From Balneatrix alpica DSM 16621 (GTDB lineage Bacteria > Pseudomonadota > Gammaproteobacteria > Pseudomonadales > Balneatricaceae), in NCBI RefSeq assembly GCF_000619885.1, contig NZ_JHUZ01000014.1, forward strand, positions 62,001-126,000: a DNA stretch of 64,000 nucleotides, in the 5' to 3' direction. The notes under the pieces were generated by a model. That model did not search any database. It was not told where the DNA came from and saw only the letters and a program-made list of their open reading frames with translations. Below, piece after piece: positions 1 to 9,306 of this stretch (its first letter is position 1; each line of letters opens with the position of its first letter). The position numbers and the translations under genes were made by a program.

Positions 1-752
1 AGGGTGGCATTGGTAAAGCCGTAACGTAGTGGATTGGCCGCGACTTCGTTGAGCAGGCTGAAGGTGTCGGCGGGGATAAAGTTCACCCCATTGCTGAGCA
101 GGCTGGCATAGAGTGTATCGCCGTAGCTCTTGGACAGCGTGGTCAGGCTGGCGGCGGCACTGGCACCTAGCGATTGGCCATAGGGGGTTTTGCCGATATC
201 GGGCAAATTGGGCACCAGAATGTAGCGCGCTCCTGCATTCTGCAGGCTTTTCAGCGCCGTGACATGGCTGCCAATGGTGCTTTGGATATAGCTGGGAATA
301 CTGGTGCTGGGCAGGGTGGCTGCCCAGAAAATGTCGTTCGCCCCACCCCAGAAGGTGTAGAGGGTATTGGCATCGGCGACGCCGCCGGTGCTGCTCAAAT
401 AACTATTGAGCTGAGTGGTCAGCGGTGGTGCACTCTGGGGGGCAGCGCTGGAGCCTACTCCAGGACTGCCGGCAATCCGCGCGCCGCCGGCGGCATAGTT
501 AGTGCCGGCCTGATTACTGGGCAAGGCATTCAAGCCATAGCGCAGTGCCAGGTACTCTGACCATACCAAGCCTGGGTTGGTGGTGAATTTGCCACCGGCG
601 GGGTTGGTGCCGGTCACATCGGTGTGGTTTTTGAAGTAGCCAGAGTCGGTGAGACTATCGCCAAAGAAAATGGTGTTATTAAAGCCATTGGCCTGGGCCA
701 GGGAAGCGGCACTGACTGCAAGAGCCAGGCTGCTGAGTCGGCAAATGCGCAT
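1..752 (-). CDS. GDSL-family esterase, N-terminal 250 residues (truncated by window edge)
   Basis: The reading frame starts at an ATG on the minus strand and runs off the left edge, so only the first 250 residues are seen. A typical signal peptide (about residues 1-21, ending AQA) is followed by GDSL block I (F-G-D-S-L-T-D-S at 30-37, Ser33 the likely nucleophile), the block II glycine region (N-Y-A-A-G-G-A-R around 85-92) and block III GGAND (136-140). This arrangement is that of secreted SGNH hydrolases, including EstA-type autotransporter esterases, which cleave short acyl esters at the cell surface. Whether a C-terminal beta-barrel follows cannot be seen, so the EstA assignment stays open. 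It is divergent from corA across a 310-bp gap. Confidence 0.88.
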   Translation of the reverse strand, partial: MRICRLSSLALAVSAASLAQANGFNNTIFFGDSLTDSGYFKNHTDVTGTNPAGGKFTTNPGLVWSEYLALRYGLNALPSNQAGTNYAAGGARIAGSPGVGSSAAPQSAPPLTTQLNSYLSSTGGVADANTLYTFWGGANDIFWAATLPSTSIPSYIQSTIGSHVTALKSLQNAGARYILVPNLPDIGKTPYGQSLGASAAASLTTLSKSYGDTLYASLLSNGVNFIPADTFSLLNEVAANPLRYGFTNAT

Positions 753-1062
753 AGGAATCCTCGATCTTATTGTTATTCAATATCTGCACAGGTTTGAGGG
801 CCTACCAACCCAGGGCATGCCATAGCGAATGCTATGCTGCCTTTGCATGGCGCTGGGTTGGCAAGGCTGAACAGGCATCTTTAAAAAAGCGCGGTTGCCC
901 GGCAATGGCATAAAACGGCAGTTTTACTGACATTTATCGCCGCTTTGGCTAGGTTTTGTCGTGCGTTTGTCGCGTTGTCGATTCTGCTGTCTAGCAGCGA
1001 ACTTGCTTCCTGCAACATAGCTCAGGACAATCAGAGCGCAGGATCTGGGATCAGGAGGAGCC
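753..1062. other. Intergenic region between esterase and corA, with nested palindromes and GGA-rich leader
   Basis: This 310-bp gap between two divergent genes has no convincing ORF. It contains a nested inverted repeat at 805-861 (entered separately), a small hairpin at 984-997 (CTGCT/AGCAG with a GTCT loop), and a run of CAGGA motifs at 1023, 1039 and 1052 that ends in the corA ribosome-binding site. Promoters for both genes must lie here, but I see no near-consensus -35/-10 pair. Confidence 0.6.
805..861. repeat. Nested inverted repeat, 9-bp perfect outer arms
   Basis: CCAACCCAG at 805-813 is matched by CTGGGTTGG at 853-861. Inside lies a second perfect dyad, CATAGC (821-826) and GCTATG (831-836), with a 4-nt loop. 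No T-run follows on either strand, so it does not look like an intrinsic terminator. It may be a leader structure, a protein-binding dyad or a small repeat element. Confidence 0.6.
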
Positions 1063-2019
1063 ATGTTTAGAGTGTGTCATTACCAACCGGGTAAGGAGCA
1101 GAGCCTGAGCTTTAGCGAGCAGCTACCCGGCCAGTGGCCGCCCCCTGCCGATCAGCAGGTATGGATTGATGTGGGGCTAGCCGACCAGGATGAACGCCAA
1201 CTGCTGTTGCAACTGGGGATTGATCCGCTGGTGGTGGAGGATATTCAGCATCCACGTAAGCCCCCCAAGCTTGAGTATCATGCGGACTACACCTTTGTGC
1301 TGTTACGTGGCCTGGATGCGCAAACCGATAGCCGTACCCTGAAAACCATTCAGATTGCCTTTCTGATGGGGGATAACTGGCTGATTACCTGCCACCGTGG
1401 CCGCTCGCGCAGTGTTGAGGAAACCTGGCAGCAGTTGCAGGGTTATCAACAGCCCTTGCAGGCATTGCAACAGGCGCGTGCGGTGATGCAGCGTATTCAG
1501 GATCGTTATGTGCCGATGCTGATGGAGCTGGAAAGCCGCCTCGGTGAGGTGGAGGAGGATCTGGCCGAGCACGCCGATGATCGCCTGCTGACGGAGTTAA
1601 CCGGTTATAAAACTCGTCTGCGTCGGCTCAAGCGCACCTTTACTTACCATGAGCGTATTTTTTCCCAATGGCGTGAGGATGTGGAGGAGGAGCTAGGTCA
1701 GACCGAGCGCAGCCTGCTGCGCCTGTACGAAACCGCTGAGCGCTTGCACAGTTTAGCCTCGCTTTATTACGACTGGGTGGGAGATCTCAGTGAGGGTTAT
1801 CTTTCCCTCAGCTCCCATCGACTCAATAACATCATGAAAGTGCTCACCGTGATTACCGCAATTTTTGTGCCCCTGAGTTTCCTGGCGGGACTCTATGGGA
1901 TGAACTTCGACAATATTCCGGAGCTGCACCATCCTTATGGCTACTTCATCCTGCTGGGGGTGATGGTGGCGGTGGTAACCTGCCAACTCTGGTGGTTTCG
2001 CCGTTCACGCTGGCTATAA
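1063..2019 (+). CDS. corA: CorA-family divalent cation transporter
   Basis: A 318-residue protein with a long N-terminal cytoplasmic domain rich in charged helices (coiled part about 110-250) and two C-terminal membrane helices (about 258-277 and 293-311). The family-defining Y-G-M-N motif sits at 278-281, at the end of the first helix, where it forms the selectivity loop of the homopentameric pore in CorA Mg2+/Co2+ channels. ZntB exporters share the fold but vary at the motif, so the Mg2+/Co2+ assignment is preferred, not proven. The start is set by a strong AGGAGGAG ribosome-binding site. It is followed after 18 bp by the nnrU-like gene and then the dehydrogenase, probably one transcription unit. 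Confidence 0.9.
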   Translation: MFRVCHYQPGKEQSLSFSEQLPGQWPPPADQQVWIDVGLADQDERQLLLQLGIDPLVVEDIQHPRKPPKLEYHADYTFVLLRGLDAQTDSRTLKTIQIAFLMGDNWLITCHRGRSRSVEETWQQLQGYQQPLQALQQARAVMQRIQDRYVPMLMELESRLGEVEEDLAEHADDRLLTELTGYKTRLRRLKRTFTYHERIFSQWREDVEEELGQTERSLLRLYETAERLHSLASLYYDWVGDLSEGYLSLSSHRLNNIMKVLTVITAIFVPLSFLAGLYGMNFDNIPELHHPYGYFILLGVMVAVVTCQLWWFRRSRWL

Positions 2020-2037
2020 CACTGCAAAGGAGAGGCT

Positions 2038-2604
2038 ATGAGCTGGTTAGTGCTGGGGTTAGGGCTGTTTTTTGCGATTCATCTGTTGCCGATCCTGGCA
2101 CCCGCGGGGCGTGAACAGCTCCGTTTGCGTCTGGGGGCACAGGGCTATCGTGGCAGTTTTGCGCTGTTGGCGGCTATCGGCTTGGGGCTGATGATTTACG
2201 GTAAAAGTCAGGCCCCCTTTATCAACCTGTGGCTGCCGCCTCTGTGGGGGCAGCACCTCACCATGCTGTTGATGCTGTTGGCCTTGATCAGTCTGGTGAC
2301 GATGTGGCTGCCCTCCAACCTTCGCCGCCTCAGTCCCCATCCGTTGCTCTGGAGTGTGACCCTGTGGGGGTTGGCGCATCTGGCCAGTAATGGTGATTTG
2401 GCCTCAGTGTTGTTGTTTGGCAGTTTTGTGCTCTATGCCCAAGTAGCTCGCCTGAGTCAGAATCGGCGCGGGGCGCAGGCCAGTGTACGGCGCTGCGGCC
2501 TCTGGCGTGAGCTGGTAGTGCTGGGAGTTGCCTGTTTGGCCTATGGCGCCTTGCTTTGGGGACATGGCTACTTTGCCGGGATTCCGCTAATTGCTTTGTC
2601 TTAA
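2038..2604 (+). CDS. NnrU-like integral membrane protein
   Basis: A 188-residue, strongly hydrophobic protein with about five predicted membrane helices (about 1-20, 38-55, 70-90, 100-135, 158-178). The N-terminal pattern (helix, H-L-L-P, then R-x-x-L near residues 28-35) and the mid-protein S-P-H-P-L-L-W stretch (about 99-105) match the NnrU family, named from nitrite and nitric oxide reductase regulation clusters in Rhodobacter; its biochemical role is unknown. No denitrification genes are nearby. It has a clear GGAG ribosome-binding site and lies between corA and the dehydrogenase with gaps under 20 bp, which argues for co-transcription. Confidence 0.82.
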   Translation: MSWLVLGLGLFFAIHLLPILAPAGREQLRLRLGAQGYRGSFALLAAIGLGLMIYGKSQAPFINLWLPPLWGQHLTMLLMLLALISLVTMWLPSNLRRLSPHPLLWSVTLWGLAHLASNGDLASVLLFGSFVLYAQVARLSQNRRGAQASVRRCGLWRELVVLGVACLAYGALLWGHGYFAGIPLIALS

Positions 2605-2616
2605 AGAGGGGTAACT

Positions 2617-3366
2617 ATGAGCCAACCGGTGATGTTGATTACTGGCGCCAGTCGAGGCATTGGCGCAGCAACGGCGATCCTGGCCGCCCGTCAGGGTTAC
2701 CGGGTGGTGATTAATTACCGTAGCCAGGCCCAGGCCGCTGCGGCGGTGCTGGCCGAGGTGCAGGCCGCGGGACAGGATGGTTGTTGTATCCAGGCCGATG
2801 TCGCGGAGGAGGAGCAGGTACTCCAGCTCTTTGCTGAACTGGATCGCCGTTATGGTCGGCTCGATGTGCTGGTCAATAATGCCGGCATCCTGGAAACCCA
2901 GATGCCGCTGCTGGAGATGAGCCTGGCCCGATGGCAGCGGGTGATGGCGGCCAATGTGTATGGCACTTTTTTATGTAGCCGTGAGGCGATCAAGCGAATG
3001 GCGCTGAGTCGTGGCGGTCAGGGTGGTGCCATTGTCAATGTCTCGTCCTTGGCAGCTCGTTTGGGCGCGCCGGGAGAGTACATTGATTATGCCGCTGCCA
3101 AGGGGGCGGTGGACACCATGACGGTTGGGTTAGCCAAGGAGTGCGCGGCTGAGAGGATTCGGGTCAACGGGGTTCGCCCTGGTTTTATCTATACCGATAT
3201 CCATGCCAGTGGCGGTGAGCCAGGGCGGGTGGATCGGGTGAAGACTGCGGTACCGATGCAGCGTGGTGGTCAGCCGGAGGAGGTGGCCGAGGCCATTTTG
3301 TGGCTGGCCTCGGCCAAGGCCAGCTATACCTCCGGCAGCTTTATTGAGGTGGCCGGAGGACGCTGA
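2617..3366 (+). CDS. Short-chain dehydrogenase/reductase (SDR)
   Basis: A 249-residue classical SDR, the usual length for this NAD(P)-dependent oxidoreductase family. Visible motifs are the cofactor-binding T-G-A-S-R-G-I-G (9-16), N-N-A-G (87-90), catalytic serines at 143-144 and the Y-x-x-x-K pair Tyr158/Lys162. The residue after beta-strand 2 (N-Y-R-S near 33-36) suggests a preference for NADPH. The substrate cannot be read from the sequence; glucose 1-dehydrogenase and 3-oxoacyl-ACP reductase names are common for such proteins. It is the last gene of the corA-led run and ends at a terminator shared with the convergent channel gene. Confidence 0.9.
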   Translation: MSQPVMLITGASRGIGAATAILAARQGYRVVINYRSQAQAAAAVLAEVQAAGQDGCCIQADVAEEEQVLQLFAELDRRYGRLDVLVNNAGILETQMPLLEMSLARWQRVMAANVYGTFLCSREAIKRMALSRGGQGGAIVNVSSLAARLGAPGEYIDYAAAKGAVDTMTVGLAKECAAERIRVNGVRPGFIYTDIHASGGEPGRVDRVKTAVPMQRGGQPEEVAEAILWLASAKASYTSGSFIEVAGGR

Positions 3367-3400
3367 GGCGCCTCGTTTACCCAGACGCCCTGTTATCCAG

Positions 3401-3428
3401 AGGGGAGCCGGACAGGCTCCCCTTATTA
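3401..3428 (+). terminator. Intrinsic terminator after the SDR gene
   Basis: AGGGGAGCC at 3401-3409 pairs with GGCTCCCCT at 3415-3423 around a 5-nt loop and is followed by an AT-rich TTATTATT tract. It lies between convergent genes. Confidence 0.75.
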
Positions 3429-3442
3429 TTCAGGGTGGGGAG

Positions 3443-6400
3443 CTATTCCGCATTGGGTTTCAGTTTAGGTGGTGGCAATAGCTGGGAGTTGTCCGCCGGT
3501 TTACGTTTTACCCGATGCTCACATTCCTGCTTGATATGCACATCCAGTTGCGGGAAGGCAATCTCCACCCCCTGCTCCCGGAACAGCTGATTAATGCGAT
3601 TGTGGATCTGGTGACGGGCTGGATTACGGTGCCCCATGTCCGCCACAAAAACCCGTAATTCGAATTGCAGGGTGGAGTCGGCAAACTGCAGGAAGAATAC
3701 CTCTGGCTCGGGGGTGGCAAGCACCAGTTGGCACTCCTTGGCGGCTTGTAGAATCAGGCGTTCTGCCAGGGCAGTATCAGAGCCATAGGCCACACCGATG
3801 GTGATCACCACTCGGGTAGTGGAATCGGACAGGGTCCAATTGACTAACTGTTGGGTAATAAAGGTTTTGTTAGGAACGATGATCTCCATTCGATCCCAAT
3901 CGACGATGGTCGTGGCCCGGGTTTTGATTTTGGTGACGGTGCCGGTCAAACCGTTGATGGTGACGGTGTCGCCGATGCGGATGGGCTTCTCGAAGAGCAG
4001 AATCAAACCCGAGATAAAGTTGGCAAAAATCTCCTGCAGGCCAAAGCCTAACCCCACACCGAGGGCGGCCACCAGCCACTGTAGTTTCGACCAGTCAAAG
4101 CCGATGATGGCAAAGGCCACCAGTACCCCCACCACGATCAGGCAGTATTTGAGCATGGTGGTCAGGGCATAGCCGGAGCCGGGAGAGAGTTGAATCCGTT
4201 GCAGCACCAGTATTTCCAAGAGGCCGGGCAGGTTGCGCACCGCTACTACCGTGAGTAGCAGGGTGAGCAGGCTAAATAGCAGGGCCTTCAGGGTGACGGG
4301 CTGAATCTGATCCACGCCCTGGATGCTGACGCTGGTTTCCCACAGGGTGATTTGATCAAGAAAGTTAAGGGAGGTGAACAGGTCTCCCCACAGTCCCCAC
4401 AGGGTAAGTAACAGTCCCAGGCCACTAAAGAGTCTGAGTACCTTGCGTGACTGTTCACTGATGGTTTGCAGATCAATCAGGTTTTCGTCGGTGGGCTCCA
4501 GTGCCGCTTCGTTACTGCTGGGCAGGTTGGCGCTTTCTTTATCTTTGGCCCGTTGGGCGAGGATTTCCGCACGTTTGGCTTTGGCGCGGGCAAAGGCCAG
4601 GCGACGTTCTTCCAGTAGCAGCCAACGCCGTGCCAGGGCGTGCAAGCTGAGGAATATCAGCAGTGACAGCAGCGACAACTGTAATAACCATTGCAGGGTA
4701 AGGGCGCTGAAGTAATAGCCACGGGCAGCCAGTAACAGCAACAGTAGCTGGCCGCCGGCAGCAACCAGGCGCAACCCCTGGAATAAACGTAGGCGCAGGC
4801 TGTTATGGCTGTCTTGCTCTAACCACAGGGCGGGAGTCGCCAGCAGGCGCCAGTAAGCTCCCGCCAGCAGTACACACACCAGCATAAAGGCAGCACGGCC
4901 CAGGGTATTGCGCAGGGCTTCGTTATTCTGTGCCTCGGTAAAGGCAATCAGCAGTACCGCCAGCAATGAGGGCAAGACGATTCCGCGCAGGCTGCGAATC
5001 ACCCGTTCTACCTGGGCTTGCGGCCAGTTAAAGTGGGATAAAAACAGACCGTTGGGGGCCGCCAGCTGGCGCAGACTGAGCCACACCCAGCCAAACAGGC
5101 TGACAATGACTAAGCCTTCGCCTAATGCCAGCGCCAAATCCAGCTCAGTTTGGGCAAGCAGCCAAGCGAGCAAAAAGCCAGCGGTTGGCAGGGGCAGGCT
5201 GGCAAATAAAGCCGTGAGCAGGACTTCCAGGCTGAGCAGAAAGTTATCCTGGGTGACTTTGCCCAGCTTGCGTTGGATACGCTCATACAGCTGCTGGGGT
5301 TGGCGGCGTCCAGGGCGATAGAGGGCAAACAGCAGGGTGAGTCCCAGTACCCCCAGCCCCAGGTTGGCCGGTTGTTCCAGAAGGGCATGGCCGATGCGTT
5401 GCCAGGGATAGGGGGCCAATAGCCACTGCAGGCTTTCGCTGGTTTCCAGCAGCCACAGGCTATACAGCGGTCGGGCCGAGGGAACCCAGAGCAGGTGCTC
5501 TTTGATTAAGCCTTCGAATTGCTCCAGACGCTGCACCAGCTGGGTGTTGGTCAGGTCGAGTTGAGCCAGCTCACGGACATAGCGCTCGGTGCCGGCCTGC
5601 AGGCGTTGCAGCAGTTGGTAGCGCAGCTCCAGCAGCTCTTTGAGGGTTTGCCGATCCTGTTCATTGAGCTCGCCAAATTCGGGACGGCTGACATAGTCTG
5701 CCAGCACTAATGCCCGGTCGCTGAGCTTGCTCAGTTGCTGCTCATAGTCGTAATGCTGTAGTTGCACCTGCGCCAGTTCACGGCTGACCTGGCTAACCGG
5801 CAGGGCACGGGGGAGGTCGCGTAGCTCGGCCCTCAGGGTTTCGCCAAAGGCCAGGCTGACTTTGAGCCATTCCAGTTGTTTTTTCAGGTCATTGAAACGC
5901 TGTTGCAGGCGTTGCGACTGTTCTTCCAAGAGTACCCGCTGCTTCTGGCTGTCATCGATCTGACTGGTGAGCAGGTTGAGTTCATCGCTCAGGCGCTGGT
6001 TATAACTAAGGGCATCTTTTAACAGCGGCGGGCTGTCTGTGGCTGCATCGGTCAGCTTGCGGTTGGCCTCGATGGTTTTCTCCGTCTCGGCCCGGCGCAG
6101 GGTGCTGATATGCTCTTGCAGGCTGGCGATACGCTTTTCCAGGTCGGCGGTTTGGCGCTCCAGCAATTGACGGCGAAGGTCCGCCAGGGTGGAACGGTTG
6201 GGGGCACTGAGTTGTTCCAGTTCCAGCATCCGCACCTGACTGCTAAGGGCATCGCGACGGGTGCTGAGCTGCCATTGCAGTGCTTCGGCGACGGGGCCGT
6301 TACTGCCTTTGCGGTTTTCTTGGCTGAGGCTGTCGAGGGTGGCATCCAGCTCGGCTTTACGCAGGCTGAGTTCTTCCCGTAACGATAGGCTGCGGCTGCC

Positions 6401-6814
6401 GATCAGGTTGATTTCGGTGCGTAGGGCGCTCAGCTGATTTTGCAGTTCATAGAGCTCAGCATTATGCAGGGACAGCTCCTGCTCGAGTTGTTCCAGCTTC
6501 AAGGAGCGGTAGTCTGGCAGTTCGGCGGTACGGTATTGGTTGAGCTCTTTTTGCAAGCGGCCGTTAGTCTGACTAAAGCCTTTGAGCAGGCGATCATATT
6601 CCTCGATCTGTGCCTGATACTGTTGGCGCTCCTGCACCTGTTGAATAACTTGCGAGTAGAGCTCACGCAGTTGGCGGGTCTGGACGCTGCTGTCATTGGC
6701 ATCCAGCGCATCCAGTTTGCGCTGTGCCAGGGCTGCCGGATCAATAGGATCATTGGCCGCCAGAGCCAAGGGTAGCCAGAGACTAAGTAACAGAAGGGTA
6801 ATGAACCTTTTCAT
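3443..6814 (-). CDS. mscK: MscK/KefA-type mechanosensitive channel
   Basis: A 1123-residue protein, close to E. coli MscK (KefA). After a signal peptide (about 1-20, ending LALA) comes a long periplasmic coiled-coil region rich in Q, L and E (about 20-460), then some ten membrane helices (about 470-900), and the conserved MscS core: pore helix and beta domain with V-G-L-G-F-G-L-Q-E-I, F-E-K-P-I-R-I-G-D and V-P-N-K motifs. Such channels release osmolytes when membrane tension rises. An upstream in-frame ATG would add 17 residues; I chose the ATG at 6814 because the signal peptide starts there. The gene lies 93 bp downstream of the sensor kinase on the same strand. Confidence 0.9.
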   Translation of the reverse strand: MKRFITLLLLSLWLPLALAANDPIDPAALAQRKLDALDANDSSVQTRQLRELYSQVIQQVQERQQYQAQIEEYDRLLKGFSQTNGRLQKELNQYRTAELPDYRSLKLEQLEQELSLHNAELYELQNQLSALRTEINLIGSRSLSLREELSLRKAELDATLDSLSQENRKGSNGPVAEALQWQLSTRRDALSSQVRMLELEQLSAPNRSTLADLRRQLLERQTADLEKRIASLQEHISTLRRAETEKTIEANRKLTDAATDSPPLLKDALSYNQRLSDELNLLTSQIDDSQKQRVLLEEQSQRLQQRFNDLKKQLEWLKVSLAFGETLRAELRDLPRALPVSQVSRELAQVQLQHYDYEQQLSKLSDRALVLADYVSRPEFGELNEQDRQTLKELLELRYQLLQRLQAGTERYVRELAQLDLTNTQLVQRLEQFEGLIKEHLLWVPSARPLYSLWLLETSESLQWLLAPYPWQRIGHALLEQPANLGLGVLGLTLLFALYRPGRRQPQQLYERIQRKLGKVTQDNFLLSLEVLLTALFASLPLPTAGFLLAWLLAQTELDLALALGEGLVIVSLFGWVWLSLRQLAAPNGLFLSHFNWPQAQVERVIRSLRGIVLPSLLAVLLIAFTEAQNNEALRNTLGRAAFMLVCVLLAGAYWRLLATPALWLEQDSHNSLRLRLFQGLRLVAAGGQLLLLLLAARGYYFSALTLQWLLQLSLLSLLIFLSLHALARRWLLLEERRLAFARAKAKRAEILAQRAKDKESANLPSSNEAALEPTDENLIDLQTISEQSRKVLRLFSGLGLLLTLWGLWGDLFTSLNFLDQITLWETSVSIQGVDQIQPVTLKALLFSLLTLLLTVVAVRNLPGLLEILVLQRIQLSPGSGYALTTMLKYCLIVVGVLVAFAIIGFDWSKLQWLVAALGVGLGFGLQEIFANFISGLILLFEKPIRIGDTVTINGLTGTVTKIKTRATTIVDWDRMEIIVPNKTFITQQLVNWTLSDSTTRVVITIGVAYGSDTALAERLILQAAKECQLVLATPEPEVFFLQFADSTLQFELRVFVADMGHRNPARHQIHNRINQLFREQGVEIAFPQLDVHIKQECEHRVKRKPADNSQLLPPPKLKPNAE

Positions 6815-6907
6815 GGGCAAACCTAGGGGGCACCTCAGTAATCCTGCTAACACCGCGAGTGCCACGCCGATGTTGCGGGAGCATCACCTGTCGCCCTTGC
6901 TTGTCGC

Positions 6908-9190
6908 TTAGCCGATCATGCCTAAGCGGGGGGCGGGAGCCTGGGCGCAGGGCAGTACGATACTGAATTCTGCCCCGCCAGCCGGGTGATTGCGTACGCT
7001 TAATTCGCCGCCGAGATTTTCTATGATTCGGTGGGAAATGGATAGCCCTATGCCGAGTCCTTGGCCCATGGGTTTGGAGGTAAAGAAGGGTTCAAACAGG
7101 CGCGGTAGATGTTCGCTGGGAATGCCTGGGCCCTGATCCAGAATGCGTAGGGCATAGCGTTGCTCTGCCAGGTTTTCGCCCTTGATCAGAATCCGTCCCT
7201 GCGGCAACTCTTGCATGGCTTGGGCAGCATTGGTGAGCAGATTGACTAGCACCTGTTCGAGCTGCAGCATGTCGCCCTGTACCCATTGTTGGCGACAAGC
7301 AGGATCAATACTGAGTTCGATGCGTTGTTTATCCAGCAGGCCTTGCATGATGGCCTGGGCACCTTCCAGTACCAGCTGCCATTGCACGGGTTCTGGCGTG
7401 CCGCTGGATTTACGGGCAAATACCTTGAACTGGGCAATTTGCTTGGCCATTCGTTCGGTGAGCTGACGGATGGCGCTGAGGTTAGTGTCCACCTGTTGAT
7501 GTTGCCCTCGGGCCAACAGGGTTTGGGCATTGTCGGTGTAACTGCGGATAGCCGCCAGCGGCTGGTTAAGCTCATGGTTGATACCGGCGGACATCTGCCC
7601 CAACAGGGCCAGTTTGGCGGTCTGGATCAGCTCATTCTGGGTGCGCTGGTGTTCAGCGATTTCCTGCTGTAAGCGTTCGTTGGAGCGGGTAAGGTCGGCG
7701 GTGCGCTCTTCGACTCTGCTTTCCAGTTTGTCGCGGGCCTGACGCAAGGCTTCTTCATACCGTTTACGTTCGGTGATGTCGTGCACGGTGATGAGGAATT
7801 TACGTTCGTCCTGTAGATGCATGTCGCCAATCACCCACTCCATCGGGAAGGCAGTGCCATCCTGACGGCGACCACGGGTTTCCAACAGGCTGATGGGCTG
7901 GCGGGCCGGATCACGTTGCAGTTTCAGATGTTGGAGTTGTTGCCAGCACAGGCCGCGATCCTCGGGTTCAATCAGGCGGCTAAAAAATTCCCCTTTAATG
8001 GCTGCCCAGTTGTAGCCAAACAGAGATTCTGCCATGGGGTTGAAGGATTCAATCCGGCCTTCGCTATCAAGGGTAATCAAACCGGCATGGGTGTTATCAA
8101 TAATGGCCTGGATACGTGCCTTGTTAAGGGCATGGGTCTGGCTGGTATGGTGGCGGAATGCTTCCCGCTCGTGGCGTATCCGCCGGCGCAGGCGGATAAA
8201 TACCAGGGTGAGTACTGCCGACAGATACAAAAAGGCCACTAACAGGGCGTTATAGGCCACTTGGGCGTAGGCTGAGCTGAGCTGGGTAAAGGCAATCAGG
8301 TTAAAGTCGTATTCGGGCAGTGGGTTGCTTTGCAGCAGGTAGTCGGCCCCCTCTACACCATCCAGGGTTTTGGGATCGGCCGCTTGGCCTTCCAGTAGGG
8401 TGATCAAGCGGGTTTGCTCGCTGAGCTGACGGCCTTCCAGTACCGGTAACGGTGAAAGTTCTTGATCGCCATAGCGCAGACTCTGCATGAGCCGATCCTG
8501 ATCGGAGCGACTAAGGGGAGACAGGGTTTTGAGCTGCCATTCCGGGCGGGTGCTGATGAAAATCACCCCATCCTTATCGGTCACGACAAATTCACTTTGA
8601 TCTTGCTGCCACAGGCTTTCCAGCTTGGAGAAGGCCACCTTGACCACCACGATGCCGAGAATGTCGGCCCCCATATGAATGGGGTAGGAGAAAAAGTAGC
8701 CCCTCACCTTGGAGGTGGTGCCCAGAGCGTAATAGCGTCCAGGTTTACCAGCCATGGCTTGGGTAAAGTAGGGCCGGTAACTGAAGTTTTTGCCGACAAA
8801 GGAGTCATCCTCCATCCAGTTGCTGGAGGCCAGGGTGTCACCGCGGGTGTCCATCAAATAGATCACCGAAGCGCCAGCGATGTCATTGAGGGTGCGCAGG
8901 CGCTGATTGATCTGGCGCTGAATCTGTATATCGCCGGGCTGGAGCAAGGCGCGGGTGAGGTCAGGGTGAGTGGCGAGTAGCTCTGGCAGGTATTCGTATT
9001 TGGAGAGCTCGCGCTCCAGGCTGATGCGAAAGCGTTCCAATTGACTATTGCTTTGGCTCTGGAGTTCATCCATCGCACTGCGATGAGTCCAGTAAGCGGT
9101 TTGCCAGACCAGAATGACGCCCAAGGCAATCGCCACCAGTACCCCCAGGGATAACCATGTACGTCGGGAGTGAATGACAGGCAATTGCAT
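6908..9190 (-). CDS. DctB-like sensor histidine kinase with extra PAS domain (orphan)
   Basis: A 760-residue membrane sensor kinase. A first membrane helix (about 14-31) and a second (about 318-338) flank a periplasmic double-Cache-like domain with the family's S-N-W and F-x-x-R-P-Y-F stretches. Then come a PAS domain (about 360-475), a coiled-coil linker, a HisKA box (G-I-N-H-E-L-N-Q-P-L-A) and a HATPase_c domain with D-Q-G-P-G-I-P and G-L-G-I-G-L-S. The N-H-E-L-N-Q-P form and sensor layout are those of DctB, the C4-dicarboxylate sensor that phosphorylates the sigma-54 activator DctD. No response regulator is adjacent. The neighbouring gene, divergent across 116 bp, is an AEC permease, a family that includes malate carriers. 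Confidence 0.85.
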   Translation of the reverse strand: MQLPVIHSRRTWLSLGVLVAIALGVILVWQTAYWTHRSAMDELQSQSNSQLERFRISLERELSKYEYLPELLATHPDLTRALLQPGDIQIQRQINQRLRTLNDIAGASVIYLMDTRGDTLASSNWMEDDSFVGKNFSYRPYFTQAMAGKPGRYYALGTTSKVRGYFFSYPIHMGADILGIVVVKVAFSKLESLWQQDQSEFVVTDKDGVIFISTRPEWQLKTLSPLSRSDQDRLMQSLRYGDQELSPLPVLEGRQLSEQTRLITLLEGQAADPKTLDGVEGADYLLQSNPLPEYDFNLIAFTQLSSAYAQVAYNALLVAFLYLSAVLTLVFIRLRRRIRHEREAFRHHTSQTHALNKARIQAIIDNTHAGLITLDSEGRIESFNPMAESLFGYNWAAIKGEFFSRLIEPEDRGLCWQQLQHLKLQRDPARQPISLLETRGRRQDGTAFPMEWVIGDMHLQDERKFLITVHDITERKRYEEALRQARDKLESRVEERTADLTRSNERLQQEIAEHQRTQNELIQTAKLALLGQMSAGINHELNQPLAAIRSYTDNAQTLLARGQHQQVDTNLSAIRQLTERMAKQIAQFKVFARKSSGTPEPVQWQLVLEGAQAIMQGLLDKQRIELSIDPACRQQWVQGDMLQLEQVLVNLLTNAAQAMQELPQGRILIKGENLAEQRYALRILDQGPGIPSEHLPRLFEPFFTSKPMGQGLGIGLSISHRIIENLGGELSVRNHPAGGAEFSIVLPCAQAPAPRLGMIG

Positions 9191-9306
9191 AGCAGCTCCA
9201 ACTGAAGTGGTGGGGGCGTCTGGCGTTAGTCTAACAGGCCAGGACTGTGTTGATTATTCCTTAGTCGCGCCTGACAATCGAGCCTGGCAGCAGGGAGGAG
9301 TCAAAG

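Noticed and set aside
174-560. Plus-strand open frame of 128 codons at the left edge
   Set aside because: It is antisense to the GDSL esterase, whose minus-strand frame has a signal peptide and all catalytic blocks.
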